Source: an uncultured Eubacteriales bacterium (GTDB taxonomy: Bacteria; Bacillota; Clostridia; Oscillospirales; Oscillospiraceae). From it: a stretch of 64,000 bases of DNA. The notes beneath the pieces were generated by a model. That model made no database searches. It was given only the letters and a program-made list of their open reading frames with translations, and had not been told where the DNA came from. The position numbers and the translations under genes were made by a program. This document shows positions 7,532 to 16,557 of the stretch, in pieces. Numbering within the stretch: the first letter of the stretch is position 1; every line of letters begins with the position of its first letter. Location of the stretch: NCBI GenBank assembly GCA_900547405.1, contig URGL01000002.1, forward strand, positions 35,907 through 99,906, in the 5' to 3' direction.

Positions 7532-8422
7532 TCAGAAAAATATTTTATCCTCTGCCACCAGGCGTAAATGCTCCCCGTATGGAGATTTCCCGTAAGCCTC
7601 TGCGGCAGCAACGAGCTGGGATTTATCAATCCATTTTTCGTGATAAGCTATTTCCTCTGGTGCGGAAATCACTACACCCTGGCGGTTCTGGACCGTCTGG
7701 ACAAACACAGAAGCTTCCATCAAGCTGTCCATAGTGCCGGTATCCATCCAGGCAAAGCCACGGCCCAGAATCTGCACCTTCAGTTGCCCACGTTTTAAGT
7801 ACATATCATTTAGCGTAGTAATTTCCAGCTCCCCTCTAAGGGATGGACGCACCTGTTCTGCCATCTGGGCCACACCGGCAGGATAAAAATACAGTCCTGT
7901 AATGCAATAATTAGACTTGGGATTCCTTGGTTTTTCCTCTACAGAGAGGACCGTCCGTTTACTGTCAAACTCCACAACGCCAAAGCGTTGAGGATCCCGT
8001 ACATAGTAGCCAAAAATGGTGGCATCTCCGTTTTGTGCATTTTTCACAGCGTCTGTCAAGTTCTTCCTGAACCAGCCTCCGTAAAAGATGTTATCTCCTA
8101 GAATCATGGCACAGGGCTCATCCCCGATGAACTCTTGGCCAATGAGGAAGGCCTGGGCCAATCCATCTGGGCTCGGCTGCACCGCATAACTCAGGCGAAT
8201 GCCGAACTGACTCCCATCCCCCAGGAGTTCCCGGAACCTCGGCGTATCAGAGGGAGTAGAGATCAGTAAAATATCTCGGATCCCCGCTAACATCAGCGCT
8301 GACAGTGGATAATAAATCATGGGTTTATCATAAACCGGCAGCAACTGTTTTGACGTGACCTTCGTCAGAGGATAGAGTCTTGTGCCGGAGCCACCGGCGA
8401 GAATGATGCCCTTCACAGGCAT
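7532..8422 (-). CDS. rfbA: Glucose-1-phosphate thymidylyltransferase
   Basis: The 296-residue nucleotidyltransferase makes dTDP-glucose from glucose-1-phosphate and dTTP. GGSGTRLYPLTKVTSKQLLPVYDKPM at the N-terminus carries the signature G-x-G-T-R and substrate-binding Lys. YYPLSALMLAGI and AMILGDNIFYG follow in the expected places. Length is typical. It lies 9 bases downstream of the aminotransferase gene and 11 bases before rfbB, so the three are cotranscribed. Confidence 0.93.
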   Translation of the reverse strand: MPVKGIILAGGSGTRLYPLTKVTSKQLLPVYDKPMIYYPLSALMLAGIRDILLISTPSDTPRFRELLGDGSQFGIRLSYAVQPSPDGLAQAFLIGQEFIGDEPCAMILGDNIFYGGWFRKNLTDAVKNAQNGDATIFGYYVRDPQRFGVVEFDSKRTVLSVEEKPRNPKSNYCITGLYFYPAGVAQMAEQVRPSLRGELEITTLNDMYLKRGQLKVQILGRGFAWMDTGTMDSLMEASVFVQTVQNRQGVVISAPEEIAYHEKWIDKSQLVAAAEAYGKSPYGEHLRLVAEDKIFF

Positions 8423-8431
8423 TCCCTCCCA

Positions 8432-9535
8432 TCATCCCAAAATAGTGTCACAGATTTTATCTACATCTTCCAACGCCAAATCTGCGTACAAAGGCAATGT
8501 CAGCACCCGTAGCGCCAGGTGTTGGGCTACCGGCGTCTTTTCCACTCCAGCAGTAGGATAGTTTCGATAGCATTCGAAGCTGTTGGTCAGTGGGAAGAAA
8601 TACTTCCGGGCAGTAATTTCCTGGGCTTTCAGCATTTCGAAAATCTCATTACGGGTATACTTGTAGCCGTCAAACACCACAGGAAAGTAAGCGTAATTGG
8701 ACTCTACCCCATCTTGAGGCTGGCAAAGGCAGATTCCCTCTACCCCACTCAGGCGCTGGCGATAGCGTTCCACAACTATTTTCCTTTTAGCTATTTCCCC
8801 GTCCAAATGTCGCAGATTACAGATACCCATTGCCGCCTGGAATTCGTTCATCTTGGCATTTCCGCCTACATAAGCCACTTCCTCCGGGCCATGGAATCCG
8901 AAGTTCTTCTGATCATTCAGCAGCTGTACCCAGCTGTCATTTTTATAACACACTGCGCCACCTTCGATGGTATGGAACACCTTAGTAGCGTGGAAGCTGA
9001 ACATGGAGGCATCTCCGAAGCAGGCCGAGGACACGCCCTTGTACCGTACGCCAAAGGCATGAGCAGCATCGTAGATCACCTTCAGACCATACTTTTTCGC
9101 AATCATCTCAATGGTCTCTACGTCACACAGGTTTCCGTACACATGCACTGGCACGATAGCCACGGTTTTATCGGTGATCAGGCTCTCCAGCTTGGTCACA
9201 TCCATGGTGTAGTCCCGGTTGTTTACATCACAGAACACCGGCACCAGTCCATTGCGCACAATGGCGTGAGTAGTGGATGCAAATGTGAATGGCGTGGTAA
9301 TCACTTCTCCCCCTTCCGGCAGGTTCAGCGCCCCAATAGCATTCTCCAGCGCCAGATGCCCGTTGGTATAGAGGGTCACATGGGGAACACCCAGGTATTT
9401 CTCTAGTTCCGTCTGAAGCTGCTTGTGCTTTGCACCCATATTGGTCAGCCAGCGGGTATTCCATAAATCTTTGATTTCGTCACAGTATTCCTCAAATGTT
9501 GGCATTGAGGAACGGGTAACCAAAATTTGTTTCAT
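8432..9535 (-). CDS. DegT/DnrJ/EryC1-type sugar aminotransferase
   Basis: The 367-residue PLP enzyme has the family pattern TNGHLALENAI near residue 55, a PLP-binding Asp region (VIYDAAHAFGV) and the Schiff-base Lys in SFHATKVFHTIEGG. With rfbA and rfbB downstream, the substrate is most likely dTDP-4-keto-6-deoxyglucose, giving a 4-amino-4,6-dideoxyhexose such as Qui4N or Fuc4N. A 3-amino product is also possible. Two ATGs are close together; the one at 9535 has AAGG about 5 bases before it and is preferred over 9550. It is the first dTDP-specific gene after the CYTH-like gene in the operon. Confidence 0.85.
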   Translation of the reverse strand: MKQILVTRSSMPTFEEYCDEIKDLWNTRWLTNMGAKHKQLQTELEKYLGVPHVTLYTNGHLALENAIGALNLPEGGEVITTPFTFASTTHAIVRNGLVPVFCDVNNRDYTMDVTKLESLITDKTVAIVPVHVYGNLCDVETIEMIAKKYGLKVIYDAAHAFGVRYKGVSSACFGDASMFSFHATKVFHTIEGGAVCYKNDSWVQLLNDQKNFGFHGPEEVAYVGGNAKMNEFQAAMGICNLRHLDGEIAKRKIVVERYRQRLSGVEGICLCQPQDGVESNYAYFPVVFDGYKYTRNEIFEMLKAQEITARKYFFPLTNSFECYRNYPTAGVEKTPVAQHLALRVLTLPLYADLALEDVDKICDTILG

Positions 9536-9556
9536 CTTGCCTTCCTTCATTCCTTT

Positions 9557-10066
9557 TCAAAATATATCCAGCAGGAAGCGTAGCTGGTCCGCATCTGTCT
9601 GCGAAAACGGGATGCACATATTCTGATTATAGTACCGTCTATCCCCAGTTACATCCTCTAATGTACCAAAACTTTGCAAGGTTGCATTTTCAAAGTTCTC
9701 CCCTTCATACTCCAGTAAATACTCCGTAACACCATTTGATCTCAGAAATCTATCCAAGAACACTTTTTCTCTGATAGATCTCCGTTTCAGCACAAAGGGG
9801 ATCCCCACCATTTTTCCCGGATTAAAATCACGAATATCCAGGTATTCCACATTTTTGTGATTTTTCCCTTCTCCACAACTCACTTTAGATATACGCGCAT
9901 ATATGATTTTGGCCCTTGTCAAATCAAAAATTATTTTTTCTTTGACACTTCCCTGCGCATTCTTCTCAAGAAACCATTGGTAAACAATATGTTCTCGTTC
10001 CCAAGTTTCCTCTTTTTGATTCTTCGAAATTAAATATTTTCTTTCGTTTTCTTCAATTGTCTTCAT
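9557..10066 (-). CDS. CYTH-like (triphosphate tunnel) domain protein
   Basis: The 169-residue protein starts with the signature Glu-x-Glu-x-Lys-like motif ENERKYLI (residues 6-13). It continues with a strand pattern resembling CYTH proteins: IVYQWFL, KEKIIFDLTRAKIIYARIS, and alternating Lys/Arg/Glu in VLKRRSIREKVFLDRFL and YLLEYEGE. CYTH proteins act on triphosphate groups such as ATP, polyphosphate or thiamine triphosphate. This one is near the lower length for the family. Its ATG overlaps the stop of the ATP-grasp gene (ATGA), so the two are translationally coupled, which suggests a shared job. The family call is mine by motif only. The sequence is AT-rich compared with the flanking rfb genes. 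Confidence 0.5.
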   Translation of the reverse strand: MKTIEENERKYLISKNQKEETWEREHIVYQWFLEKNAQGSVKEKIIFDLTRAKIIYARISKVSCGEGKNHKNVEYLDIRDFNPGKMVGIPFVLKRRSIREKVFLDRFLRSNGVTEYLLEYEGENFENATLQSFGTLEDVTGDRRYYNQNMCIPFSQTDADQLRFLLDIF

Positions 10067-11241
10067 GTCTTTTCAGCCTTCCTCAGCAGCCTTTTATTGA
10101 CAAAATCATCCACAGCAAACGGCTCTTTCTCATCTGAGGAATGATTGCGAATCACTGTCATAATAAAATCTGCGTTTGAAGAGAATCCACCCTTCTTTTC
10201 CGGATGCAGCTGATTCACCTGAATCTCGCATTCACCAAAGACTGTTGACAACACCTTCTGGCATTCCTCCAAATCATACTCCACCGGACAGCTCTGATGG
10301 TTAAATACATAGTCCATACGCAAATTGGGTCTAGCAACCTGAAATGGAATCACTTTGTCCCCGGTGATCAGCCGGATATACTCGTCCATCAAATTCCGAT
10401 CATACAGTCGGGAAATAAAAGTCTTATAGTACGTTCCGCCTCCAACTCCAATATCCATTTCGATCATATCAATGCTCTTTTCGGAAACAATGATATCCGC
10501 TTTGATAATGGAATTTTGGATTCCAGAATCCGCCAGAAACCGCTGAATGTACGCTTGAAGCCTGTCCAGATGGTCATCCGCATATCGCAGCACACCTAAA
10601 AATACTGTATCCCGGTAGGATCTGCGCAAAACAGGTGCCAGCAGCTTCAGTTTTCCGTTCTGAACAATCGTGACACAGCGATATTCGTCACCTTTACGTA
10701 CATCCTGTACAATATCCTCTTTGCACACATCCCCATTATCCCGATAACGATGCATCAACGTTTCCCCGGACAGAATCGTAATTCCCTCCGATCCTCTGCC
10801 GGATGCGGGCTTTAGAATGTACTCCTCATTTGGGTGGATATCTCCATCTGTCAGCTCCGATATTTTCCATGTATGGATTGTAGACAGCCCATATTTCTCC
10901 AGCAATAACTGCTGCTTTGTCTTGTCAGAACCAACTGCAAGCTCATCCGGAATGGCTGTCACGGTACCATAGTAGTTCGACAATCTCTGAACCGTTTGAA
11001 CCGCTCCACCTCCGGCAAAGGAACCAACTGCTGCCACCTGGACTCCTAAGGAATCGATCCATCGAATGGCCGCCTCCGGATCATGCGTGTCCAGCTCTGC
11101 CGAATAGTCGCACAAGCGAATCGCCTCAGCAGAGTTTTTTCCCTTTCCAAAGGCAACCACTGTATAGCCATTTTCCTTTAGTCTCTTGATAAAAGCCAGC
11201 TGCTGCGGCCCCATTCCAACAGATATTACTACTTTTTTCAC
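10063..11241 (-). CDS. ATP-grasp ligase (first of two)
   Basis: I chose the GTG at 11241 as the start because GGGAGG lies 6 bases before it; the protein is then 392 residues. The N-terminal part is a Rossmann-like pre-ATP-grasp domain (KKVVISVGMGPQQLAFIKRL, VVAFGKG), like PurK/PurT or CarB family enzymes. DKTKQQLLLEKYGL, EYILKPASGRGSEGI (ATP-binding Lys and Gly loop) and DMIEMDIGVGGG (metal-binding acidic residues) mark the ATP-grasp fold. Such enzymes join a carboxylate to an amine through an acyl-phosphate. The gene is coupled to the CYTH gene and follows a second ATP-grasp gene. In this polysaccharide locus it may attach an amino or organic acid to an amino sugar, but that is inference. 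Confidence 0.7.
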   Translation of the reverse strand: MKKVVISVGMGPQQLAFIKRLKENGYTVVAFGKGKNSAEAIRLCDYSAELDTHDPEAAIRWIDSLGVQVAAVGSFAGGGAVQTVQRLSNYYGTVTAIPDELAVGSDKTKQQLLLEKYGLSTIHTWKISELTDGDIHPNEEYILKPASGRGSEGITILSGETLMHRYRDNGDVCKEDIVQDVRKGDEYRCVTIVQNGKLKLLAPVLRRSYRDTVFLGVLRYADDHLDRLQAYIQRFLADSGIQNSIIKADIIVSEKSIDMIEMDIGVGGGTYYKTFISRLYDRNLMDEYIRLITGDKVIPFQVARPNLRMDYVFNHQSCPVEYDLEECQKVLSTVFGECEIQVNQLHPEKKGGFSSNADFIMTVIRNHSSDEKEPFAVDDFVNKRLLRKAEKT

Positions 11242-11257
11242 CGCTATCCTCCCAAAA

Positions 11258-12364
11258 TCAACGTTCCATAGTCTCCATTCGATACACATTTATCGTGTCC
11301 GGCCTGTCATACATATCCGCTCGCTGGAAATTCTCCCAATGATCCTGAAAAAATTGTCTTCCGGGACCGTGCCACACGCAGTCTTTCTCCGCGCTGCGTC
11401 CCCCGCTCCAATAATAATATGCCTCACAAGGTTGATCGGTAAATGCCTTCTCCTTCATAAATCCCGTATCCTGAAGAAACGCTTCAATTAATGGAACACC
11501 CGCATCAACATACAGCTGTGTTGGACCCCAGAGTCTAGGATTGGCCTCGATCATGTAGTACCGCTCCTTACATTTCCGAAGCTCAATCATAACAAACCCA
11601 ACAAACTTTTGATCCTTAAAAAGTGCCTCGAATTGACCCGATATCTCCGAAGTGTGCAAATTCCTGGATACCGCCGCCAAAATGGATTTTCCATTGGGCT
11701 GCTGCGCAATATTTTCCTGTGAAAAAGATATTACTGTTCCATTTTTTGCGAAGTAATACAAGAGATAGAAGCTTTCACCCTGCACAAACTCCTGTAAATC
11801 AAAGTCTTCTCCTCGATAATTCCGTATAAAAGTCCGGTACTCCTCTTCTGTTTCTACAATCACCGGTGCGTATACCTTCCCATCCGATGATACATAATGC
11901 TTCGGTTTGGCAACAAAAGGCTGTCCCTGCCAGCAGTCAATCTCTATATTCTCCGGGACCGTTAGTCCCCGATTTCTGCACAGTTTCCAAAAGGTCTCTT
12001 TATCCGATATTTCATAATATTGCTTAGCCTCAACCAAAGGAATCTCGCATTTGTGTTTTCGAAATATTTCTCGGTTCTCCAAGACGAACCGGTTTAATGC
12101 CTCGGTGCTTGGTACAATTGTTGCCATTTCTGCACCGGTATCCGCTAATGTAGCCTCTGTCGCGAAAAGTATTTCGTCCAGATTCAACTGCTTTATCTTT
12201 CTAACATAAGAGACTCTGTCTTTATAATCCGTCACAAGTATTGTGTCCTGATCTGATGCGGCAATAATCCTAAAATTATCTATTCTGTTCTTTTTTAGCT
12301 CCCGCAAAAACGCAACTACAGCCCGCTGGTTGTATCCTGAGAAAATCAACAGCACTTTTTTCAT
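11258..12364 (-). CDS. ATP-grasp ligase (second of two)
   Basis: The 368-residue protein starts KKVLLIFSGYNQRAVVAFLREL, a pre-ATP-grasp Rossmann segment. It then shows SDKETFWKLCRNRGLTVPE, QPFVAKPKHYVSSDGKVYAP (Lys and glycine-poor loop), DFDLQEFVQGES and MIEANPRLWGP, the acidic-Asn metal site of ATP-grasp enzymes. It is clearly different in sequence from its neighbour at 10063-11241, so they are not a recent duplication. Its start overlaps the flippase stop by 4 bases. The most likely task is carboxylate-amine ligation on a sugar precursor of the surface glycan. A role in making a small metabolite is the alternative. Confidence 0.7.
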   Translation of the reverse strand: MKKVLLIFSGYNQRAVVAFLRELKKNRIDNFRIIAASDQDTILVTDYKDRVSYVRKIKQLNLDEILFATEATLADTGAEMATIVPSTEALNRFVLENREIFRKHKCEIPLVEAKQYYEISDKETFWKLCRNRGLTVPENIEIDCWQGQPFVAKPKHYVSSDGKVYAPVIVETEEEYRTFIRNYRGEDFDLQEFVQGESFYLLYYFAKNGTVISFSQENIAQQPNGKSILAAVSRNLHTSEISGQFEALFKDQKFVGFVMIELRKCKERYYMIEANPRLWGPTQLYVDAGVPLIEAFLQDTGFMKEKAFTDQPCEAYYYWSGGRSAEKDCVWHGPGRQFFQDHWENFQRADMYDRPDTINVYRMETMER

Positions 12365-13824
12365 TTAGACTCTTCCCTTTTCCCATTTTTTTTCCAAACA
12401 AGTTTTAACTGCTCCCACAAATACTGGAAGCCCTCCAGTTTCAGCAAGGCAGAGCCCACAATGAAAATGCAGGCCCCCATAATGACCTGAATAAGCAGCG
12501 TAAGCAAATCTGAAAATCCTATCCACTTTACTGGATAAACGCAGCAGCCCATAAACACAGCAAGTAAAATTCCCGGAAGAATATCCCTGATTTGTTCTGG
12601 GTAACTGTAATCTAACAATTTCTTGTTGGGCCAACTATTGATAATCTGGCTGGTAATACTTGTAAACAAGAGACTATACGCCATTGCCATAACGCCAAAC
12701 CACATCGTACCTAGCAGGACAATCAGCCCAATCACCTTCTTTATTGTCTCCAGCTTCAAAAACAAATCGCTGCGTCCCATTGCCTTGATAGCATTCAGAT
12801 TTGTAGTATTGACCGGATAAAACATATATGTGATACAAAATATCCGAAGGAAAGGTACACAAGGTAGCCATTTTTCCGTTAAAATCAGGTGAATAACCGA
12901 CTCCGCTGTAAAGGCCAGCCCCATCATAACCGGTGCAATCACGTAGGTGCTCGTCTTCATTGCACGCCGAGTCATATTCTTGACTCGTTCCGGATTGTCC
13001 TGGACCTGAGACATAGCTGGCAACAAAACACTGTTGATGGAGGTGTCAATATTATTCACCAGCAGATCCGGCAGCTGTTTACCCCGATTATACTGAGCCA
13101 GGTCTGTCTTTGTATACATCTTCCCAATGATTAGCTGGCGCAAATCGTTATACACAGTATCCAGGAGCGACGAAGCAAGCAACTTCCAACCAAAAGAAAA
13201 CAGGCCCTTCAATCGCCGCCAGGAGAACATCCATTTAGGCCGCCACTTGACGGTAATCCATAGAATGAGGGTGTCCACAGTGGCGTTGAATATCTGCTGG
13301 GCTACCAACGCCCACACGCCAAATCCAAAATAGGCCATAGCAATACCGATAACCGCCGCACCGATGGTACCTCCCAAGGTAGCAAAGAAGAAGCGCTTAA
13401 ACTGCATAGTCCGGCTCACGTATGCCTGCTGCACATTTTTTACACCGGAAATTACCAGTGTCAAACTCAATACCCGGACCACCGATATCAGAGATGCATC
13501 ATTATAAAATTTTGCAATCATCGGTGCTGCCAGGAACATTCCTAGGTATAGCAACACGCATATGGCGATATTAAAATAGAACACCGTAGAAAAGTCCAAA
13601 TCATCTGCATCTTTTTTTTGGATCAAAGCATTTCCGAATCCGCTGTCTATAAAAACATTCAGGATTTGAGTAAAAACCGTTACCAAAGCAATTGTGCCGT
13701 AGGCTTCCGGCGCCAGCAGTCTAGCCAGGACAATGGATACTACAAATGCAACGCCCTGGGCACCAAAGCGCTCCGCCAAGCGCCATATAAAATTAGACAT
13801 AACTCCGGAATTCTCTCTTGCCAC
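12361..13824 (-). CDS. Wzx-like lipopolysaccharide/oligosaccharide flippase
   Basis: The 487-residue protein has about 14 hydrophobic segments. It opens with MSNFIWRLAERFGAQGVAFVVSIVLARLLAPEAYG, the hallmark of the Polysacc_synt/MATE-type flippases. These move undecaprenyl-linked repeat units across the membrane. The gene follows a glycosyltransferase gene with no gap and overlaps the next gene by 4 bases. A second, unrelated flippase lies at 23774-25168, so this locus may build two glycans or may have been assembled from two sources. Confidence 0.88.
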   Translation of the reverse strand: MARENSGVMSNFIWRLAERFGAQGVAFVVSIVLARLLAPEAYGTIALVTVFTQILNVFIDSGFGNALIQKKDADDLDFSTVFYFNIAICVLLYLGMFLAAPMIAKFYNDASLISVVRVLSLTLVISGVKNVQQAYVSRTMQFKRFFFATLGGTIGAAVIGIAMAYFGFGVWALVAQQIFNATVDTLILWITVKWRPKWMFSWRRLKGLFSFGWKLLASSLLDTVYNDLRQLIIGKMYTKTDLAQYNRGKQLPDLLVNNIDTSINSVLLPAMSQVQDNPERVKNMTRRAMKTSTYVIAPVMMGLAFTAESVIHLILTEKWLPCVPFLRIFCITYMFYPVNTTNLNAIKAMGRSDLFLKLETIKKVIGLIVLLGTMWFGVMAMAYSLLFTSITSQIINSWPNKKLLDYSYPEQIRDILPGILLAVFMGCCVYPVKWIGFSDLLTLLIQVIMGACIFIVGSALLKLEGFQYLWEQLKLVWKKNGKREESK

Positions 13825-14778
13825 TTATCTCATCCTCCGGCGCAAATCGAAAATCAGGCTGGCCGCCTTTGGACAATACTGCCCAATCTTCATGACTGCC
13901 TGCCTGTAAGAAGGCATCTTACGGAACTGGATGCTGTATTGAGGAGCACAAATCGTCCGATACTCTCTGGCTTGCACCAGACACTCGAATTTCAAATCGT
14001 TAATCGCTTCCAGAATCGCCTCCTGATACTTTCCAGCAGTATCTGTATTCAGTTGTTGCAACATTTCGAATACTCTATCATTGTGTTTTTTTCTGGCCTC
14101 TAAATTCTGATTCATGCGAACCGTCCAAGAACCAATCGTTTCCGCCCGAAAAATACTCATAGGTGCTCCAAGGTAGAGCATCCCGCCTCGAAGGGAACCC
14201 GCAATCTGCAATGGGTAATCCCCACTCATCTTGTAAAAAAAAGGAAGCGAATTCTCCCGCACCTCTTTTCGGTACATCAGCGACCCCGTCGCCACAAATC
14301 CGCCACCGCCGCGAATGACCTCGTCCGGTGTAAACAAGCCATCCTCATTTGAGGGAAACACCTGAGCCTGCACCTTTCCATTTACATCGGTTTTTGTCCC
14401 AGATGCGCAGATATCCACATTAGAGTTAGCCTCCAAAGCATCAAACTGTTTTTGCAGCTTTAACGGGTCCGTCCAATAGTCATCCCCTTCGCACAGCGCA
14501 ATATATCTTCCCTGAACCCTACCATATTGAATCCGCTGCAAGGATCCGTCCCGCTTGGAATACTGATTCACCGTTTCATAAATTGGCTTGACGATTTCAG
14601 GATATCTTTTTTCATACTCTCTGATAATGTCCGCCGTTTTATCTGTCGAAGCATCGTCATGCACCAATATTTCGAATGGAAAGGTCGTTCTTTGCATGAC
14701 AAATCCTTCCATCGCATCCCGGATATATTTCTCATGATTATAGGCATTGCATATAATGCTCACCTGAATATCATCCAT
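13825..14778 (-). CDS. Family 2 glycosyltransferase
   Basis: The 317-residue protein has a GT-A fold start, VSIICNAYNHEKYIRDAMEGFVMQ, with LVHDDASTDKTADIIREYE (nucleotide-binding Asp) and CEGDDYWTDP (metal-binding DxD-like site). The start at 14778 is preferred because GGAGG lies 5 bases before it. It is the first gene of the leftward unit that runs to rfbB. The acceptor and sugar donor cannot be read from sequence. Confidence 0.88.
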   Translation of the reverse strand: MDDIQVSIICNAYNHEKYIRDAMEGFVMQRTTFPFEILVHDDASTDKTADIIREYEKRYPEIVKPIYETVNQYSKRDGSLQRIQYGRVQGRYIALCEGDDYWTDPLKLQKQFDALEANSNVDICASGTKTDVNGKVQAQVFPSNEDGLFTPDEVIRGGGGFVATGSLMYRKEVRENSLPFFYKMSGDYPLQIAGSLRGGMLYLGAPMSIFRAETIGSWTVRMNQNLEARKKHNDRVFEMLQQLNTDTAGKYQEAILEAINDLKFECLVQAREYRTICAPQYSIQFRKMPSYRQAVMKIGQYCPKAASLIFDLRRRMR

Positions 14779-14837
14779 GGTAACCTCCATCGTCTATCTA
14801 AAAGGGGTTTCGTAAAATTGACAAAAATCCATGATTA

Positions 14838-14865
14838 AGTATACCACATATGCGTCAAAAAGCAA
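14838..14865 (-). promoter_or_regulatory. Promoter of the leftward GT2-to-rfbB unit
   Basis: Leftward TTGCTT (14860-14865), a 16-base spacer and TATACT (14838-14843) sit about 60 bases before the GT2 start. Confidence 0.55.
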
Positions 14866-14887
14866 GCCCAGGCTTCCATCTCCATTC

Positions 14888-14906
14888 ATGCTATTTATTA
14901 TAGCAT
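14888..14906. promoter_or_regulatory. Inverted repeat between divergent promoters
   Basis: ATGCTAT, a 5-base loop TTATT and ATAGCAT lie midway between the leftward GT2 promoter and the rightward ugd promoter. The AT-rich 296-base gap holds nothing else that I recognise. The repeat could be an operator for both units, or a simple hairpin. Confidence 0.4.
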
Positions 14907-14964
14907 TCCATATTTTTTCATATGTACCCAGTTCAAAAATTTTCTATTCATCTCCGCTTTTCTC

Positions 14965-14993
14965 TTGATTTTCCACTGCTTCTGTGATAGAAT
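14965..14993 (+). promoter_or_regulatory. Promoter of the HTH-ugd gene
   Basis: TTGATT (14965-14970), a 17-base spacer and TAGAAT (14988-14993) are followed by about 75 bases of leader before the gene. Confidence 0.55.
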
Positions 14994-15074
14994 TTTCAAA
15001 AAGAGTAGCAGAGTTTTCCGTTTTCGCTCTTTGTAATGCTGTAAATTCTATCATTTTAGAAAGGATACTTCCCT

Positions 15075-16547
15075 ATGAAAAAGCTCTCCTTCCGTCTTCT
15101 GGCCGAAACCGTAAAGACAATGCGCAAGGAAAAGGGGCTGACCCAGATCGATCTGGCGAAACTCACCGGCATCAATCGCTCTATGATCGGCCAGCTGGAA
15201 AATATGACCTTCAAGCCCTCCATTGAGCAGCTGGAGGCTCTGGCAGAGGCTCTGGACTTTGACATTACCAATCTGTATGTGGACGATGCCAAATCCACCC
15301 CCAAGGCCGCCCCCGCCAAGCGATACAAGGTGGCCGTGGCCGGTACGGGCTATGTGGGTCTGTCCATCGCCACCTTGCTGAGCCAGCACAACCACGTCAC
15401 CGCCGTGGACATTATCCCGGAAAAGGTGGACCTCATCAATAAGCGCAAATCCCCCATTCAGGACGAGTACATCGAAAAGTACCTGGCGGAAAAGGACCTG
15501 GATCTGACCGCCACGCTGGATGGGGAATCCGCCTACCGGGACGCGGACTTTGTGGTCATTGCCGCCCCCACCAACTACGACAGCAAGAAGAACTACTTTG
15601 ACACCTCCGCCGTGGAGGCCGTCATCGAGCTGGTGCTGAAGGTGAACCCCAATGCCACCATGGTCATCAAGTCCACCATTCCTGTTGGCTACACTGCCTC
15701 CGTCCGGGAGAAATATGGCACCGCCAACATTCTCTTCAGCCCGGAGTTCCTGCGGGAGAGCAAGGCCCTGTACGACAACCTCTACCCCAGCCGGATCATT
15801 GTCTCCTGCGATGCTGAGAGCCGGGAAAAGGCTGAGATTTTCGCTTCCTTGCTGCAGCAAGGTGCCATCAAAGAGGATATCCCCACCCTGTTCATGGGCT
15901 TTACCGAGGCCGAGGCCGTAAAGCTCTTTGCCAACACCTATCTGGCCCTGCGGGTCAGCTACTTCAACGAGCTGGACACCTATGCCGAGACCAAGGGGCT
16001 ATGCACCAAGGACATCATCGACGGCGTATGCCTGGACCCCCGGATCGGCACCCACTACAATAACCCCAGCTTCGGTTACGGCGGCTACTGCCTGCCCAAG
16101 GACACCAAGCAGTTGCTTGCCAACTTTGAAAATGTGCCCCAGAACATGATGACCGCCATTGTGGAAAGCAACCGGACCCGAAAGGACTTCATCGCCGACC
16201 AGGTGCTGGAAATCGCCGGGGGCTATGAAGCCAACGACAGCTGGAGCGCCAGCAAGGAGGGCGAGACCGTGGTAGGCGTGTACCGGCTGACCATGAAGGC
16301 CAACTCCGACAACTTCCGTCAGAGCGCCATCCAGGGCGTTATGAAGCGCATCAAGGCCAAGGGTGCCACCGTCATCATCTATGAGCCCACCCTAAAGGAC
16401 GGCGAGACCTTCTTCGGCTCCAAGGTGGTCAACGATCTGGAAAAATTCAAAAAGCAGTCCCACTGCATCATCGCCAACCGGTACGATCCCTGCCTGGACG
16501 ATGTGCAGGACAAGGTCTTCACCCGGGACATCTTCAAGCGGGACTGA
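15075..16547 (+). CDS. ugd: UDP-glucose 6-dehydrogenase with fused N-terminal HTH domain
   Basis: Residues about 1-72 are an XRE/Cro helix-turn-helix (MRKEKGLTQIDLAKLTGINRSMIGQLEN), followed by a short Ala/Pro/Lys linker. Residues about 90-490 are a complete UDP-glucose/GDP-mannose dehydrogenase with the NAD motif VAGTGYVGLS, FSPEFLRES, and the catalytic Cys in GYGGYCLPKDTKQ. It should make UDP-glucuronate from UDP-glucose. The single frame shows the fusion directly. I have seen this architecture in gut Clostridia, so it is probably stable. The HTH could let the enzyme regulate its own promoter or sense the metabolite pool. The next gene follows after 10 bases. Confidence 0.9.
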   Translation: MKKLSFRLLAETVKTMRKEKGLTQIDLAKLTGINRSMIGQLENMTFKPSIEQLEALAEALDFDITNLYVDDAKSTPKAAPAKRYKVAVAGTGYVGLSIATLLSQHNHVTAVDIIPEKVDLINKRKSPIQDEYIEKYLAEKDLDLTATLDGESAYRDADFVVIAAPTNYDSKKNYFDTSAVEAVIELVLKVNPNATMVIKSTIPVGYTASVREKYGTANILFSPEFLRESKALYDNLYPSRIIVSCDAESREKAEIFASLLQQGAIKEDIPTLFMGFTEAEAVKLFANTYLALRVSYFNELDTYAETKGLCTKDIIDGVCLDPRIGTHYNNPSFGYGGYCLPKDTKQLLANFENVPQNMMTAIVESNRTRKDFIADQVLEIAGGYEANDSWSASKEGETVVGVYRLTMKANSDNFRQSAIQGVMKRIKAKGATVIIYEPTLKDGETFFGSKVVNDLEKFKKQSHCIIANRYDPCLDDVQDKVFTRDIFKRD

Positions 16548-16557
16548 GGTGAATACG

